Of a stretch of DNA of 64,000 nt, positions 43,607-52,454 are shown piece after piece. Source of the stretch: Paraburkholderia mimosarum LMG 23256 = NBRC 106338 (lineage in GTDB: Bacteria > Pseudomonadota > Gammaproteobacteria > Burkholderiales > Burkholderiaceae). A program made the translations under genes and the position numbers. Under the pieces are notes generated by a model, which saw only the letters and a list, made by a program, of their open reading frames with translations, did not search any database and was not told the origin of the DNA. Position 1 is the stretch's first letter. Each line of letters starts with the position of its first letter. The DNA is taken from NCBI RefSeq assembly GCF_000739815.1, contig NZ_BBJJ01000004.1, positions 1-64,000 on the forward strand, given 5' to 3'.

Positions 43607-44674
43607 TCATGCCGCTTCCACGCGGGCCGGGCCTTCGCGCATTTCCCCGATCACGCGCGCCTCGTCGAAGCCGTCTGCGCGGAAAATCGCCAGCACTTCG
43701 TCCACGCTTTCGGGCGCGCACGCCACGAGCAGGCCGCCCGAGGTTTGCGGGTCGGTGAGCAGCGTGCGCGCGCTTTCGGGCAGGCTGGGCGCGAGCGTGA
43801 CGGCCTCGCCGTACGAGGCCCAGTTGCGCCCGGACGCGCCCGTGAATACGCCCTGATCCACGAACTTCTGCACGCCCGGCAGCCACGGCAGGTCGGCATA
43901 GCGCACGTGCGCCGTGAGGTTCGCGCCGCGCGCGATTTCGAGCGTGTGGCCAAGCAGCCCGAAGCCGGTCACATCGGTCATGGCGTGGACGCCGGGCAGT
44001 TCCGCCAGCGTCGCGCCGGGCTTGTTGAGCTGGGTCGCCGCGGCCACCATGGCCTCGTAGCCGGCGGCGTCGAGCAGCTCCTTCTTGAGCGCGGCCGACA
44101 GCACGCCCACGCCGAGCGGCTTGCCCAGCACGAGCACGTCGCCCGCGCGCGCCGATGCGTTGCGCTTCACGCGCTGGGGATGCACCACGCCGAGCGCCGC
44201 GAGCCCGTAGATGGGCTCGACGGAATCGATCGAATGGCCGCCCGCCACGGGAATGCCCGCTGCCGCGCAGACATCCTCGCCGCCGCGCAGCACCTGCGCG
44301 ATCACGTCGTGCGGAAGCACGTTGATGGGCATGCCGACCAGCGCGAGCGCGAGAATCGGCTTGCCGCCCATCGCGTAGACGTCCGACAGCGCGTTGGTCG
44401 CGGCGATGCGGCCGAAGTCGTACGGGTCGTCGACAATCGGCATGAAGAAGTCCGTGGTCGCGACGATCGCCTGCTCGTCGTTGAGCTTGTAGACGGCGGC
44501 GTCGTCGGCGGTCTCGGTGCCGACCAGCAGGTTCGGAAACGCGGCGGTCAGCGGCGTGCTGCGGGCGAGCAGCGCGGAAAGCACGCCCGGTGCGATCTTG
44601 CAGCCGCAGCCGCCGCCGTGCGAAAGGCTCGTGAGGCGCGGCACGGCGGCGCCGATGGCGGGTTTCTCGTTCAT
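43607..44674 (-). CDS. selD: Selenide, water dikinase SelD
   Basis: Makes selenophosphate from selenide and ATP for selenocysteine and 2-selenouridine synthesis. The 355-residue product has the catalytic N-terminal motif HGGGCGCKIAP, with Cys23 and Lys26 in the positions of E. coli Cys17 and Lys20, and the AIRS/PurM-type fold (ATTDFFMPIVDDPYDFGRIA; MTDVTGFGLLGHTLEIARGA). ATG 44674 is preferred, although the frame is open upstream in low-complexity sequence. No selA, selB, selC or mnmH/selU is visible in the window. It shares an operon with a CDF transporter. Confidence 0.94.
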   Translation of the reverse strand: MNEKPAIGAAVPRLTSLSHGGGCGCKIAPGVLSALLARSTPLTAAFPNLLVGTETADDAAVYKLNDEQAIVATTDFFMPIVDDPYDFGRIAATNALSDVYAMGGKPILALALVGMPINVLPHDVIAQVLRGGEDVCAAAGIPVAGGHSIDSVEPIYGLAALGVVHPQRVKRNASARAGDVLVLGKPLGVGVLSAALKKELLDAAGYEAMVAAATQLNKPGATLAELPGVHAMTDVTGFGLLGHTLEIARGANLTAHVRYADLPWLPGVQKFVDQGVFTGASGRNWASYGEAVTLAPSLPESARTLLTDPQTSGGLLVACAPESVDEVLAIFRADGFDEARVIGEMREGPARVEAA

Positions 44675-44786
44675 GTCTGGAAATCGTCCTGAAAGTGCCG
44701 GATTGAGCTTCGTATTATGGGGCAATCGTCGGACGGACGATCCGTGCGGGCGCGCGGCGGCCCCGGCCTGGCTTGGCCTGGCCGGC

Positions 44787-45560
44787 TCAGGCCGGCCCGG
44801 CCGCGGCGGCGCCGGCGACGTCGACGGCATGGAGCGCGTCGGCGAGCCAGTGCGGGTCGTCGTGCGGCAGATCGTGCCCCGCCCACGGATGCTCGACGTG
44901 CGGCGCGCACCAGGCCCTCGCGAGGCGCTCCGAGCAAACCGGATTCACGAGCCTGTCACCGCGTGACGACACGACGAGCACCGCACAACGCGGCACGCCG
45001 CGCGCCTCGAAACGCGCGGCAGCGGCTAGCTGGCGCAGCGCGTTTGCACGGCTCACGCCCGCGCTGGCACGAATCGCACGCCATGCTTCGAGGTCGGCGG
45101 CGAGCGTGTCGCGGCGCGCGCAGGTCAGGCCGTGTATCAGCGTCTCGGCAATGCTCTCGCGGTCGCGGCCGCTCCAATGACGCGCCACGCGCACGAGCGC
45201 GGGCCATGCGGCGGGCCGCAAGCGCTCGTAAGGTCGGCTATATGGCCGCATGCTCGTGTTGACGAGCGCAAGCCTCGCGATCTCTTCGGGGTAGCGCAGC
45301 GCCCACGCCGTGGCCACCATGCCACCCAGCGACATCGCGAGCACGCGGTAGGGCGCGTGTGCGCCGCGCCGCCGCGCCTCGGCACGCAACGCGTCCACGT
45401 AGGCCTCGACCGCGAAGGGCGAGCGTTGGCTCGCCAGTGCGCCGTTGCCGGGCAGGTCGATGGGCAGCCCGCCGCCTTTCGCGGCGAGGAGCGTGGCGAA
45501 CGCCCCCCAGTGGCGCGATTCGCGCGTGAGGCCGCGCAGCAGGATCCACGGTCCGCTCAT
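44787..45560 (-). CDS. Alpha/beta hydrolase
   Basis: 257 residues, alpha/beta hydrolase fold: nucleophile elbow LAMSLGG with Ser77, an acid in SSRGDRLVNP, and His in the C-terminal GHDLPHDDP. Substrate unknown; the elbow starts with Ala instead of Gly. ATG 45560 overlaps the stop of the upstream M14 peptidase gene by ATGA-type overlap, so they are translationally coupled. The 3' end runs into a GC-rich repetitive stretch. The coupling suggests joint processing of a peptide or amide substrate. Confidence 0.82.
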   Translation of the reverse strand: MSGPWILLRGLTRESRHWGAFATLLAAKGGGLPIDLPGNGALASQRSPFAVEAYVDALRAEARRRGAHAPYRVLAMSLGGMVATAWALRYPEEIARLALVNTSMRPYSRPYERLRPAAWPALVRVARHWSGRDRESIAETLIHGLTCARRDTLAADLEAWRAIRASAGVSRANALRQLAAAARFEARGVPRCAVLVVSSRGDRLVNPVCSERLARAWCAPHVEHPWAGHDLPHDDPHWLADALHAVDVAGAAAAGPA

Positions 45561-46642
45561 GCGCCCGGCCTTTTGTACCAGTGCCCGATCGCGCTTTGCA
45601 GCACCTGGTCGCGCGTCACGCCCTCGGGCAGCCAGCGCGGCGCCGAATATGCCGCGCGCGTGAGGAACTCGAACAGGTTCGCGTGGCGGCGCAGCACGCG
45701 CGCCGTACGATGCGCCATGAGCGGATTGAACATGCCTTGCCGGGAGAAGATCTGGCGCGGGTTCTTCTTGATCCACAACCACGAGCCCAGTTCGAGCGTG
45801 AGCGGCAGGAAGACATTGCTCGCGGGCGCGCGGTCGTACGCGCAATCCCAGAGGTCGCCGTGCAGCAGATATTGATGGCTCTGCGGCTCGAAGGTGTAGC
45901 CGTGGTGCGGATGCGCGCGCTCGAACATCGTCTTGAGCACGTACATCTCGGGCAAGTGGCGCATGAGGCGGCGCGTGCGCGCGTACGGAAACCAGATACT
46001 GTCGCTCCAGCCGTAGCCCGAATGGCAGTCGAGCGCGAACGAAAGCGGCCGGCTCGTGAGCTCTTCGCCGACGATCTCGAGGAGCGCCGCCGCCTCCACC
46101 TCCATCGGCGCGCCGCGCCTGCCGCGATACCAGGGCAACCACGAGCCGACGCGCTGGCCGCCCGCTAGAAAGGGCACGCGTCCATCGGCGTCTTGCGGCC
46201 CGTTGCGCATGAGGTCCACGCCATTCGGGTTGGCGCGCGTGGCGAGCCACATGCCGCCGGGGTTGAAGATCGGGGCGAAGACGATGCGCACCGATTCGAG
46301 CTGCCGCGCGAGCAGGTCGTCCCACGCGAGACGCCCGACCAATGCCCGCATGTAATCGAGCACCAGTTGCGAGCCGATGCGCTCGAGACCATGAATGCCG
46401 CCGAAGAAGCCGATGGCGGGCGCAGCCGGATCGCGCGAGCCGATCGCCGCCACGTAGAGCGAAAAAGTGCGCCCCCGCACCTCGACTTCGCCCGCGCTGC
46501 GAATATCGAACCAGCGTGCGCCGGCATCGAGAATCTCCTTGAGTTCCTCGTATTCCGCGAAGCTGTCGGGTAGGAAGCTCAGTGCCTGCATGGCGCCGGT
46601 TTCGTCGCTCGTTCGGATCAGGGTCGGGATGCGCGGCCGCAT
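45557..46642 (-). CDS. M14-family zinc carboxypeptidase
   Basis: The 361-residue metallopeptidase shows zinc ligands HGLE (His84, Glu87), DCHSGYG (His207), and a likely catalytic Glu284 in LTLELGSW. No signal peptide, so cytoplasmic. M14 enzymes remove C-terminal residues or deacylate amino acids. Two starts are possible: 46642 (used here) and an internal ATG at 46591 that removes an Arg-rich leader; neither has a clear ribosome site. The downstream alpha/beta hydrolase gene overlaps its stop codon. Co-translation suggests they act on one substrate. Confidence 0.82.
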   Translation of the reverse strand: MRPRIPTLIRTSDETGAMQALSFLPDSFAEYEELKEILDAGARWFDIRSAGEVEVRGRTFSLYVAAIGSRDPAAPAIGFFGGIHGLERIGSQLVLDYMRALVGRLAWDDLLARQLESVRIVFAPIFNPGGMWLATRANPNGVDLMRNGPQDADGRVPFLAGGQRVGSWLPWYRGRRGAPMEVEAAALLEIVGEELTSRPLSFALDCHSGYGWSDSIWFPYARTRRLMRHLPEMYVLKTMFERAHPHHGYTFEPQSHQYLLHGDLWDCAYDRAPASNVFLPLTLELGSWLWIKKNPRQIFSRQGMFNPLMAHRTARVLRRHANLFEFLTRAAYSAPRWLPEGVTRDQVLQSAIGHWYKRPGA

Positions 46643-46785
46643 TGTCTACAACTGCTTTGTGCTTGCGGTTCTTGTCGACGATGTGTCAATCATGAGTCAA
46701 AGACGAGTCGGCAAAACCAGGGACAGCATGTGCGTTGCCCAACAATATAGCCGCTTCCCTCGATGTTGAGCATGACAGATGTTTG

Positions 46786-46818
46786 GCGTCATGTGGCTGT
46801 CACATGGTGTCAAATTTA
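46786..46818. promoter_or_regulatory. Pho-box-like direct repeats upstream of phnC
   Basis: GTCA units begin at 46788, 46799 and 46809 (GCGTCATGTGG, CTGTCACATGG, TGTCAAATTTA), an 11-bp and then 10-bp period as in PhoB sites. A TATAGT hexamer lies at 46845-46850. The phosphonate transporter downstream makes control by PhoB plausible. The match is imperfect, so the assignment is tentative. Confidence 0.55.
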
Positions 46819-46932
46819 TCGCTCCCTCAGAAGACCTCGATACGTATAGTCGTCTAGACGTCGCGACACCTTCACTCAACCGTCACAGTCGCTTCCTAGA
46901 ATGAGCCCTCGACTACACAGTGATGGTTCGTT

Positions 46933-47760
46933 ATGGACGCCATACGCATCGAACGCCTCTCGAAAAGCTTCGACAGTGGCCGCAAGGCGCTCGACGAAAT
47001 CAACCTGCGCGTCGGCGAGGGCGAGATGGTCGCGTTGATCGGCGCGTCGGGTTCGGGTAAATCGACCTTGCTGCGTCATATTGCGGGCTTCACGGCTTCC
47101 GACCCGCAGCCTTCGCGCATCGAAATCCTTGGTCGTCCTATTCAGCAGGACGGACGGATCGTGCGGGAGGTGCGCCGCATTCGTCGGGACATCGGCTTCG
47201 TGTTCCAGCAGTTCAATCTCGTGCATCGCCTCACGGTCGAAACGAATGTGTTGGTCGGCGCGCTTGCGCGACTGCCGCTGTGGCGCCGCCTCACGGGCCG
47301 CTTTCCGCGCGCCGAGCGCGAGCTGATGCTTGCCGCGCTCGGCGAAGTGGGCATCGCGCACAAGGCCGCCGAACGCGCCGCGAATCTCTCGGGCGGGCAG
47401 GAGCAGCGCGCGGCGCTCGCACGCGCGCTCGTGCAGCGCGCGCGCCTCATCCTCGCCGACGAGCCGATCGCCTCGCTCGACCCCGAATCGTCGCGCCGCG
47501 TGATGGACATGCTGCGCATGCTGAACCGCGAACACGGCCTTACGGTGCTCGTCTCGCTGCATCAGGTGGATATCGCCATGGAGTACTGCGCGCGCACCGT
47601 GGCGCTGCGCGACGGACGCGTGGTGTACGACGGCGCTTCGGGCTCGCTCACGCCCGCCTTGCTGCAACAGCTTTATGGCAGCGCCGCGCGCGAACTGCTC
47701 GAACCGCATGCCGACCCTTCGGCTGCCCGGCGCTTCGGCGCGCAACCGCGCGCGGCCTGA
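46933..47760 (+). CDS. phnC: Phosphonate ABC transporter ATP-binding protein PhnC
   Basis: 275 residues. Walker [10 protein letters not shown] (37-45), Q-loop [20 protein letters not shown] (the PhnC-type sequence), signature [15 protein letters not shown], Walker [15 protein letters not shown] and a switch His in [11 protein letters not shown]. It drives uptake of organophosphonates, or of phosphite or phosphate esters, with PhnD and PhnE. First gene of the cluster, 115 bp downstream of Pho-box-like repeats. Its long C-terminal tail is Arg/Ala-rich. Confidence 0.93.
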   Translation: MDAIRIERLSKSFDSGRKALDEINLRVGEGEMVALIGASGSGKSTLLRHIAGFTASDPQPSRIEILGRPIQQDGRIVREVRRIRRDIGFVFQQFNLVHRLTVETNVLVGALARLPLWRRLTGRFPRAERELMLAALGEVGIAHKAAERAANLSGGQEQRAALARALVQRARLILADEPIASLDPESSRRVMDMLRMLNREHGLTVLVSLHQVDIAMEYCARTVALRDGRVVYDGASGSLTPALLQQLYGSAARELLEPHADPSAARRFGAQPRAA

Positions 47761-47815
47761 TAACACCACGCATTCTTCAACCCGTTACATTTTTCTCTCA
47801 CCACTGACCGCTCCC

Positions 47816-48780
47816 ATGACACTGCTCCGCTCGTCGCCGTCGCGTTCGCCTCACTCGGCAGCGCGGCCGCCCACGCGGAAGACCTCAACTTCGGCATCAT
47901 CTCGACGGATTCTTCGGCGGTGCTCAAGCAACGCTGGCAACCGTTCATCGACGACCTGAACAAGCAGACGGGTTTGAGCGTGAAGGCGTTCTTCGCCACT
48001 GACTATTCGGGCATCATCGAGGCGATGCGCTTCAACAAGGTGCAGATCGGCTACTTCGGCAATGCTTCGGCCATGGAAGCCGTGGACCGCTCGAACGGCG
48101 AGATCTTCGCGAAGGTGCTCTACGCGAACGGCGACACGGGCTACAAGTCGGTGCTGATCACGAACGTGAACAGCCGCGTGAAGTCGATCGACGATGTGTT
48201 CAGGAATACAAAGGATCTCACGCTCGGCTGGGGCGATCCCAATTCGACGTCGGGCACGCTGATTCCGGGTTACTACCTGTTCGCAAAGCACGGCGTTTCG
48301 GTGAATGCGTCGAACTTCAAGACGGTCTTGCCGTCGAGCCACGAAGCGAACGTGCTCGCCGTGGTGAACAACAAGGTTGATATCGCCACCAACAACACCA
48401 TCGAGCTCGCCACGCTCCAGAAGAAGAACCCGGACGGTTTCGCCCAGGTGCGCGTGCTGTGGACGTCGCCGCTCATCCCGTCCGATCCGCTCGTCTACCG
48501 CAAGGATCTGCCCGAAGCGACGAAGCAAAAGCTGCGCGACTTCTTCTACCACTACGCGAAGACGGATCCGCGCGAGAAGAAGATCATGGCTGATATCACG
48601 GGCTTCGCCGGCTTCGCGCCCTCCACCGACGCGCAGCTGCTGCCGATCCGCCAGGTCGCGCTGTTCCAGCAGAAGGAGAAGATCAACGCCGACACGCATC
48701 TCTCCGACGAAGACCGCAAGAGCCAGCTCGCGGCCATCGACGCGAAGATCGGCGCGCTCGCCGCATCTGCGAAGCAGTAA
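47816..48780 (+). CDS. phnD: Phosphonate-binding protein PhnD, apparent frameshift at the 5' end
   Basis: The mature periplasmic domain is intact and PhnD-like ([77 protein letters not shown]). The signal peptide core ([17 protein letters not shown]) is in the same frame, but no start codon exists in that frame between the phnC stop and base 47920. The plausible ATG at 47816 is in another frame; one missing base would join them. GTG 47920 would give a protein without a signal peptide. Either the gene is disrupted, the assembly has an error, or a rare start is used. Confidence 0.8.
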
Positions 48781-49676
48781 TGGGCGCGATGGATTTCGAC
48801 AGCTCACGCGTCGCGCCGCAGGGCGAAGCCACGGGGCACGCACCCGCGGCTTCGCCTGCCGCCGCATCACACGGGGAGGCGCAACGCCCCGCGCGGGCCG
48901 CAGCGACAACGGCGGCGGCCGGCAAGCGCAGCTGGTCCTCGCTCCTGCTCTGGGCCATCGTGTTCGTGCTGCTGGGCGTGACCTGGCGCGGTGCCGACAT
49001 GCGCCCGCTCGACCTATTCTCCGATTCGGCGAACATGGGCACGTTCGCGCGCGGCTTCTTCCCGCCGAATTTCACGGAATGGCGCACCTATGTGGGCGAG
49101 ATGTGGGTCACGCTCGCCGTCGCGCTGTGGGGCACGGCGCTCGCCATCGTCTGTGCGGTGCCGTTCGGGCTGATGTCGGCGCACAATCTCGCGCCCAACT
49201 GGGTGCTGCATCCCGTGCGCCGCCTGATGGACGCGTGCCGCGCCATCAACGAAATGGTGTTCGCCATGCTGTTCATCGTGGCCGTGGGGCTCGGGCCGTT
49301 CGCAGGCGTGCTCGCCTTGTGGGTCCACACCACGGGCGTGCTCGCGAAGCTCTTCGCCGAAGCCGTCGAAGCCATCGACCCGCGCCCGGTCGAAGGCGTG
49401 CGCGCCACGGGCGCCTCGCCGCTCGACGAGATCATCTATGGCGTGCTGCCCCAGGTCCTGCCGCTGTGGATCTCGTACGCGCTCTACCGGTTCGAGTCGA
49501 ACGTGCGCTCGGCAATGGTGGTGGGCATGGTGGGCGCGGGCGGCATCGGCGTCGTGCTGTATGAGGAAATCCGCTCGTTCGACTATCAGCAGACCAGTGC
49601 CGTCCTCATCATGGTGATCGCCGTGGTCACGGCCATCGATCTCATCTCCGCGCGACTGCGCGCGCGCGTGATCTGA
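48780..49676 (+). CDS. phnE: Phosphonate ABC transporter permease PhnE
   Basis: 298 residues. The N-terminal 45 residues are low complexity (Ala/Pro/Gln), then a hydrophobic core of about five to six segments with the permease coupling signature [20 protein letters not shown]. It forms the membrane path with PhnC and PhnD. The start overlaps the phnD stop by one base (TAATG), indicating translational coupling. C-P lyase genes do not follow, so the phosphonate is metabolised elsewhere or the substrate is different. Confidence 0.93.
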   Translation: MGAMDFDSSRVAPQGEATGHAPAASPAAASHGEAQRPARAAATTAAAGKRSWSSLLLWAIVFVLLGVTWRGADMRPLDLFSDSANMGTFARGFFPPNFTEWRTYVGEMWVTLAVALWGTALAIVCAVPFGLMSAHNLAPNWVLHPVRRLMDACRAINEMVFAMLFIVAVGLGPFAGVLALWVHTTGVLAKLFAEAVEAIDPRPVEGVRATGASPLDEIIYGVLPQVLPLWISYALYRFESNVRSAMVVGMVGAGGIGVVLYEEIRSFDYQQTSAVLIMVIAVVTAIDLISARLRARVI

Positions 49677-49703
49677 CGCTACCCCTCACTGTGCATCCCC
49701 CGG

Positions 49704-49738
49704 GCGAGCCGCAACACGGCTCGCGCAACCCGTTTTCT
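49704..49738 (+). terminator. Probable terminator after phnE
   Basis: Perfect 8-bp stem GCGAGCCG/CGGCTCGC (49704-49711, 49717-49724), then GCAACCCGTTTT. The U-tract is short and displaced, so termination may be partial. Confidence 0.5.
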
Positions 49739-49842
49739 GTCAATTTGTGGCGATTTGTGGCAATCGTCCGCATTCGGTGAAATAATCGTTTCCTTGCGGC
49801 CGCAACGGCCCGCCCGTCTTTCAACCGATACGCAAAACCCCG

Positions 49843-50679
49843 ATGGCCAGTTTCGTCGTCCTGCTGGTCCTGCTCTCGGCGCTCATGCACGCGAGCTGGA
49901 ACGCCTTCCTTCATCTTTCGGGCGACCGCCTCTGGCTGCTCGGCATGTTCTCGATCCCGTACATCGCCGTGAGCGCGGTCGCCGTGTGCGTGCTGCCGCT
50001 GCCCGCACAGGCGAGCTGGCCGTATATCGCGGCTTCGGTGGTGCTTGAGTTCGCGTACTGCTTCACGCTGATCCGCGCATATCGCAGCGGCGACTTCGGG
50101 CAGATCTACCCCATCGCGCGCGGGCTCTCGCCGCTGCTCGTGTTCGTGGGCGCGCTGGTATTCGCGCACGAGCAGCTGCACGCATTCGCCGCAACAGGCG
50201 TTGCGTTCGTCTCGCTCGGCATCATGTCGCTCGCGTTCCGGCGCGGCATGCGCTTTTCGGGCGAGAGCGTGCCCTATGCGCTGCTCACGGGCCTTTTCAT
50301 CGCGATGTACTCGGTCATCGACGGACTCGGCGCCCGCCTCGCCGGCAATGCGCTCAGCTACATCATGTGGGTGTATCTGCTCTGGAACGTCCCGCAGTTT
50401 CTCCTGGTCTGCAAGCTGCGCGGCGGCGCGGCGCAGATGTTCACTTCGAAGTCCGCGGTCGCGCGCGGCATGCTCGCGGGCGTGCTCGCCCTGACGGCAT
50501 ACTGCCTCGTGATCGAGGCGTTCCGGTTTCTACCGATTGCGATGGTTTCCGCGCTGCGCGAACTCTCGTCGATCTTCGCCGTGCTGATCGGCTGGCTCTT
50601 CATGAACGAGAAGCTCACGGCGCGGCGCATGGTGGCGTGCGCGCTGGTGACCTGCGGGGCGGTGCTGATTCGCCTCTGA
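49843..50679 (+). CDS. EamA/DMT-family transporter, phosphonate-utilisation associated type
   Basis: 278 residues with about ten hydrophobic segments in two EamA halves (opening VLLVLLSALMHASWNAFLHL; second half VIEAFRFLPIAMVSALRELS). The DMT family exports or imports small metabolites. A subgroup of EamA proteins is known as phosphonate-utilisation-associated, and its position 166 bp after phnCDE fits that subgroup. Specificity cannot be told from sequence. It is convergent with the MocR gene, with only 4 bp between them. Confidence 0.82.
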   Translation: MASFVVLLVLLSALMHASWNAFLHLSGDRLWLLGMFSIPYIAVSAVAVCVLPLPAQASWPYIAASVVLEFAYCFTLIRAYRSGDFGQIYPIARGLSPLLVFVGALVFAHEQLHAFAATGVAFVSLGIMSLAFRRGMRFSGESVPYALLTGLFIAMYSVIDGLGARLAGNALSYIMWVYLLWNVPQFLLVCKLRGGAAQMFTSKSAVARGMLAGVLALTAYCLVIEAFRFLPIAMVSALRELSSIFAVLIGWLFMNEKLTARRMVACALVTCGAVLIRL

Positions 50680-50683
50680 CCGT

Positions 50684-52321
50684 TCACGCGAACGCGGGCA
50701 AGGTCGTGTCGATTGCCTCGGCGAGCGTCTCGAACGCCGGCGGGATCTCTTCGTCGGGCACGCACGCGTAGCCGATCAGCAATCCCGCGTTCGCACGCTC
50801 GCGCGACGAGTAATACCCGGAAAGCGGCCGCACCACGATATTGCGCGCGAGCGCGGCTTCGGCCACGGCGCGGTCGTCGCTGCCTTCGGGCAGCTGCAGG
50901 ACGACGTGCAGGCCCGCGTCGCCGCCGATGGCGGGCAAAGCGTCGCCGTAGCGGCGCGTGAGCGCGTCGAGCAGCACCTGGCGACGCTGGCCATACAGTG
51001 CGCGCATCTTGCGGATGTGCGAGGTGAAGTGCCCCTCGGCGATGAATTCGGCCAGCACGGCCTGCTGCAGCAATTGCCCCTCGCGATACAGCTCGGCGCT
51101 CGCGGTCGCGAAGCTTTCCGCGAGCGCTTCCGGCGCGACGAGATAGCCGACGCGCAGCCCCGGAAACAGCGTCTTGCCGAAGCTCCCCACGTAAATCACC
51201 TGGCCTGCCGTATCGAGCCCCTGCAAGGAGGCGAGCGGGCGGCTGCCATAGCGGAACTCGCTGTCGTAATCGTCCTCGATGATCGAGCACTGATGCTGGC
51301 GCGCGTACTCGAGCAGCATGCGCCGGCGCGCGAGGCTCATCACCATGCCGAGCGGATATTGGTGGGAGGGCGTGACCAGCATGAGCCGCGGCGGGGGCGC
51401 CGCGAAATCGGCGGGCGAAGGATTGAGACCTTCGCTGTCCACGGCAATCGGCCGCGTATTGAGGCCCGAGACGTGCAGCACGCTGCGCACGCCCCAGTAG
51501 CAGGGATCTTCGGTCCAGATCGTGTCGCCGGGGTCGGAGAGCAGACGAACGGCCAGGTCGATCGACTGATGGATGCCCGTCGTGATGATGATCTGCTCCG
51601 GCGAGCAGCGCACCGAACGCGAGGTGCGCAGATAGTCGGCCAGCACATGGCGCAGCAGCGCGAGCCCGCCGCCGGGCGCGTAGGTCAGCAGGTCGGGGCG
51701 CAGGCTGCGCCAGTATTTGTTGTGCAGACGCGTCCAGATGCGCGCCGGGAAGCGCGAGACGTCGGGCACGCCCGGCATGAACGCGCCGCCCTGGCGTTTC
51801 GACACCCCCGCGCTCGCGATCAGGCGCGCGCCGCGTGCGGAGAGCGCGCGGGCCGTGGCCGCGGAGCGCTGCGGGTGGTCTGTCGCGAGCGCGCCCTGCC
51901 CGCTGCCCATCGTCGCGCCGGGCGCTGCCGTGCTGGGCAGGCGCGCGGGGCTGTTAGTTGCAACGCCGCTCGCCCGCGCCGCCGCGCCAAACATTCCGCT
52001 ATTTCCTGACGCTTCGATGGAGCCAATTTCCGCCGACCCGACGATCTCGTCCGGCGACGTATCGGCCACGTAGGTGCCGCGCCCCGTCGCCGACGTCACA
52101 TAGCCTTCGAGCACCAATTGCTCGTACACCTGCGTCACGGTATTGCGCGCAATGCCCAGCTCGGCCGCGAGCAGCCGCGACGACGGCACGCGCGCCCCCG
52201 CGGGCAGCTCGCGCGAAAGGATCGCCTGCTGCAGCAGCTTGTGGAGCTGCCTGTAGACGGGCTGGGCGCTCCCGCGATCGAGCCGTTGGGCCAGCCAGTC
52301 GGACAGGACACTTGCGCGCAT
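50684..52321 (-). CDS. gabR: MocR/GabR-type PLP-dependent regulator
   Basis: 545 residues: a GntR winged helix at about 13-80 (PVYRQLHKLLQQAILSRELP, RNTVTQVYEQLVLEGYVTS), a linker of about 90 residues rich in Ser/Ala, then an aminotransferase-fold domain with a PLP lysine in YVGSFGKTLFPGLRVGY. Divergent from gabT, it fits GabR, which senses GABA and PLP and activates gabTD while repressing itself. The linker is longer than in Bacillus GabR. Operator-like TGGCTC repeats lie in the intergenic gap. Confidence 0.88.
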   Translation of the reverse strand: MRASVLSDWLAQRLDRGSAQPVYRQLHKLLQQAILSRELPAGARVPSSRLLAAELGIARNTVTQVYEQLVLEGYVTSATGRGTYVADTSPDEIVGSAEIGSIEASGNSGMFGAAARASGVATNSPARLPSTAAPGATMGSGQGALATDHPQRSAATARALSARGARLIASAGVSKRQGGAFMPGVPDVSRFPARIWTRLHNKYWRSLRPDLLTYAPGGGLALLRHVLADYLRTSRSVRCSPEQIIITTGIHQSIDLAVRLLSDPGDTIWTEDPCYWGVRSVLHVSGLNTRPIAVDSEGLNPSPADFAAPPPRLMLVTPSHQYPLGMVMSLARRRMLLEYARQHQCSIIEDDYDSEFRYGSRPLASLQGLDTAGQVIYVGSFGKTLFPGLRVGYLVAPEALAESFATASAELYREGQLLQQAVLAEFIAEGHFTSHIRKMRALYGQRRQVLLDALTRRYGDALPAIGGDAGLHVVLQLPEGSDDRAVAEAALARNIVVRPLSGYYSSRERANAGLLIGYACVPDEEIPPAFETLAEAIDTTLPAFA

Positions 52322-52327
52322 CGAAAT

Positions 52328-52371
52328 TGGCTCCTAAAGATTGCACCGAATGGCTCTGAATTTTAGAGCCA
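52328..52371. promoter_or_regulatory. TGGCTC repeats between gabR and gabT
   Basis: TGGCTCC (52328-52334), TGGCTCT (52351-52357) and the inverted AGAGCCA (52365-52371): two direct copies 23 bp apart and one inverted copy. TATAGT at 52380-52385 may be the gabT -10. MocR/GabR regulators bind direct repeats in such divergent regions, so this is the likely operator. Confidence 0.7.
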
Positions 52372-52454
52372 AACGTGAGTATAGTCGCGACATGGATTAC
52401 CCGCTGGTCCGCCAGCCAACCAGAGAACCGACACTGATTCCGAAGGAGATGAAC

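Noticed and set aside
44755..44815. GC-rich GGCCTGGC/GGCCGG repetitive stretch at the end of the alpha/beta hydrolase gene
   Set aside because: Simple low-complexity sequence without regular unit length; hairpin potential follows from composition, so it is not called as a repeat or terminator.
48780..48920. Low-complexity N-terminus of PhnE as a separate gene fragment
   Set aside because: It is in frame with PhnE and the start overlaps the phnD stop; Ala/Pro-rich leaders are common in this genome.
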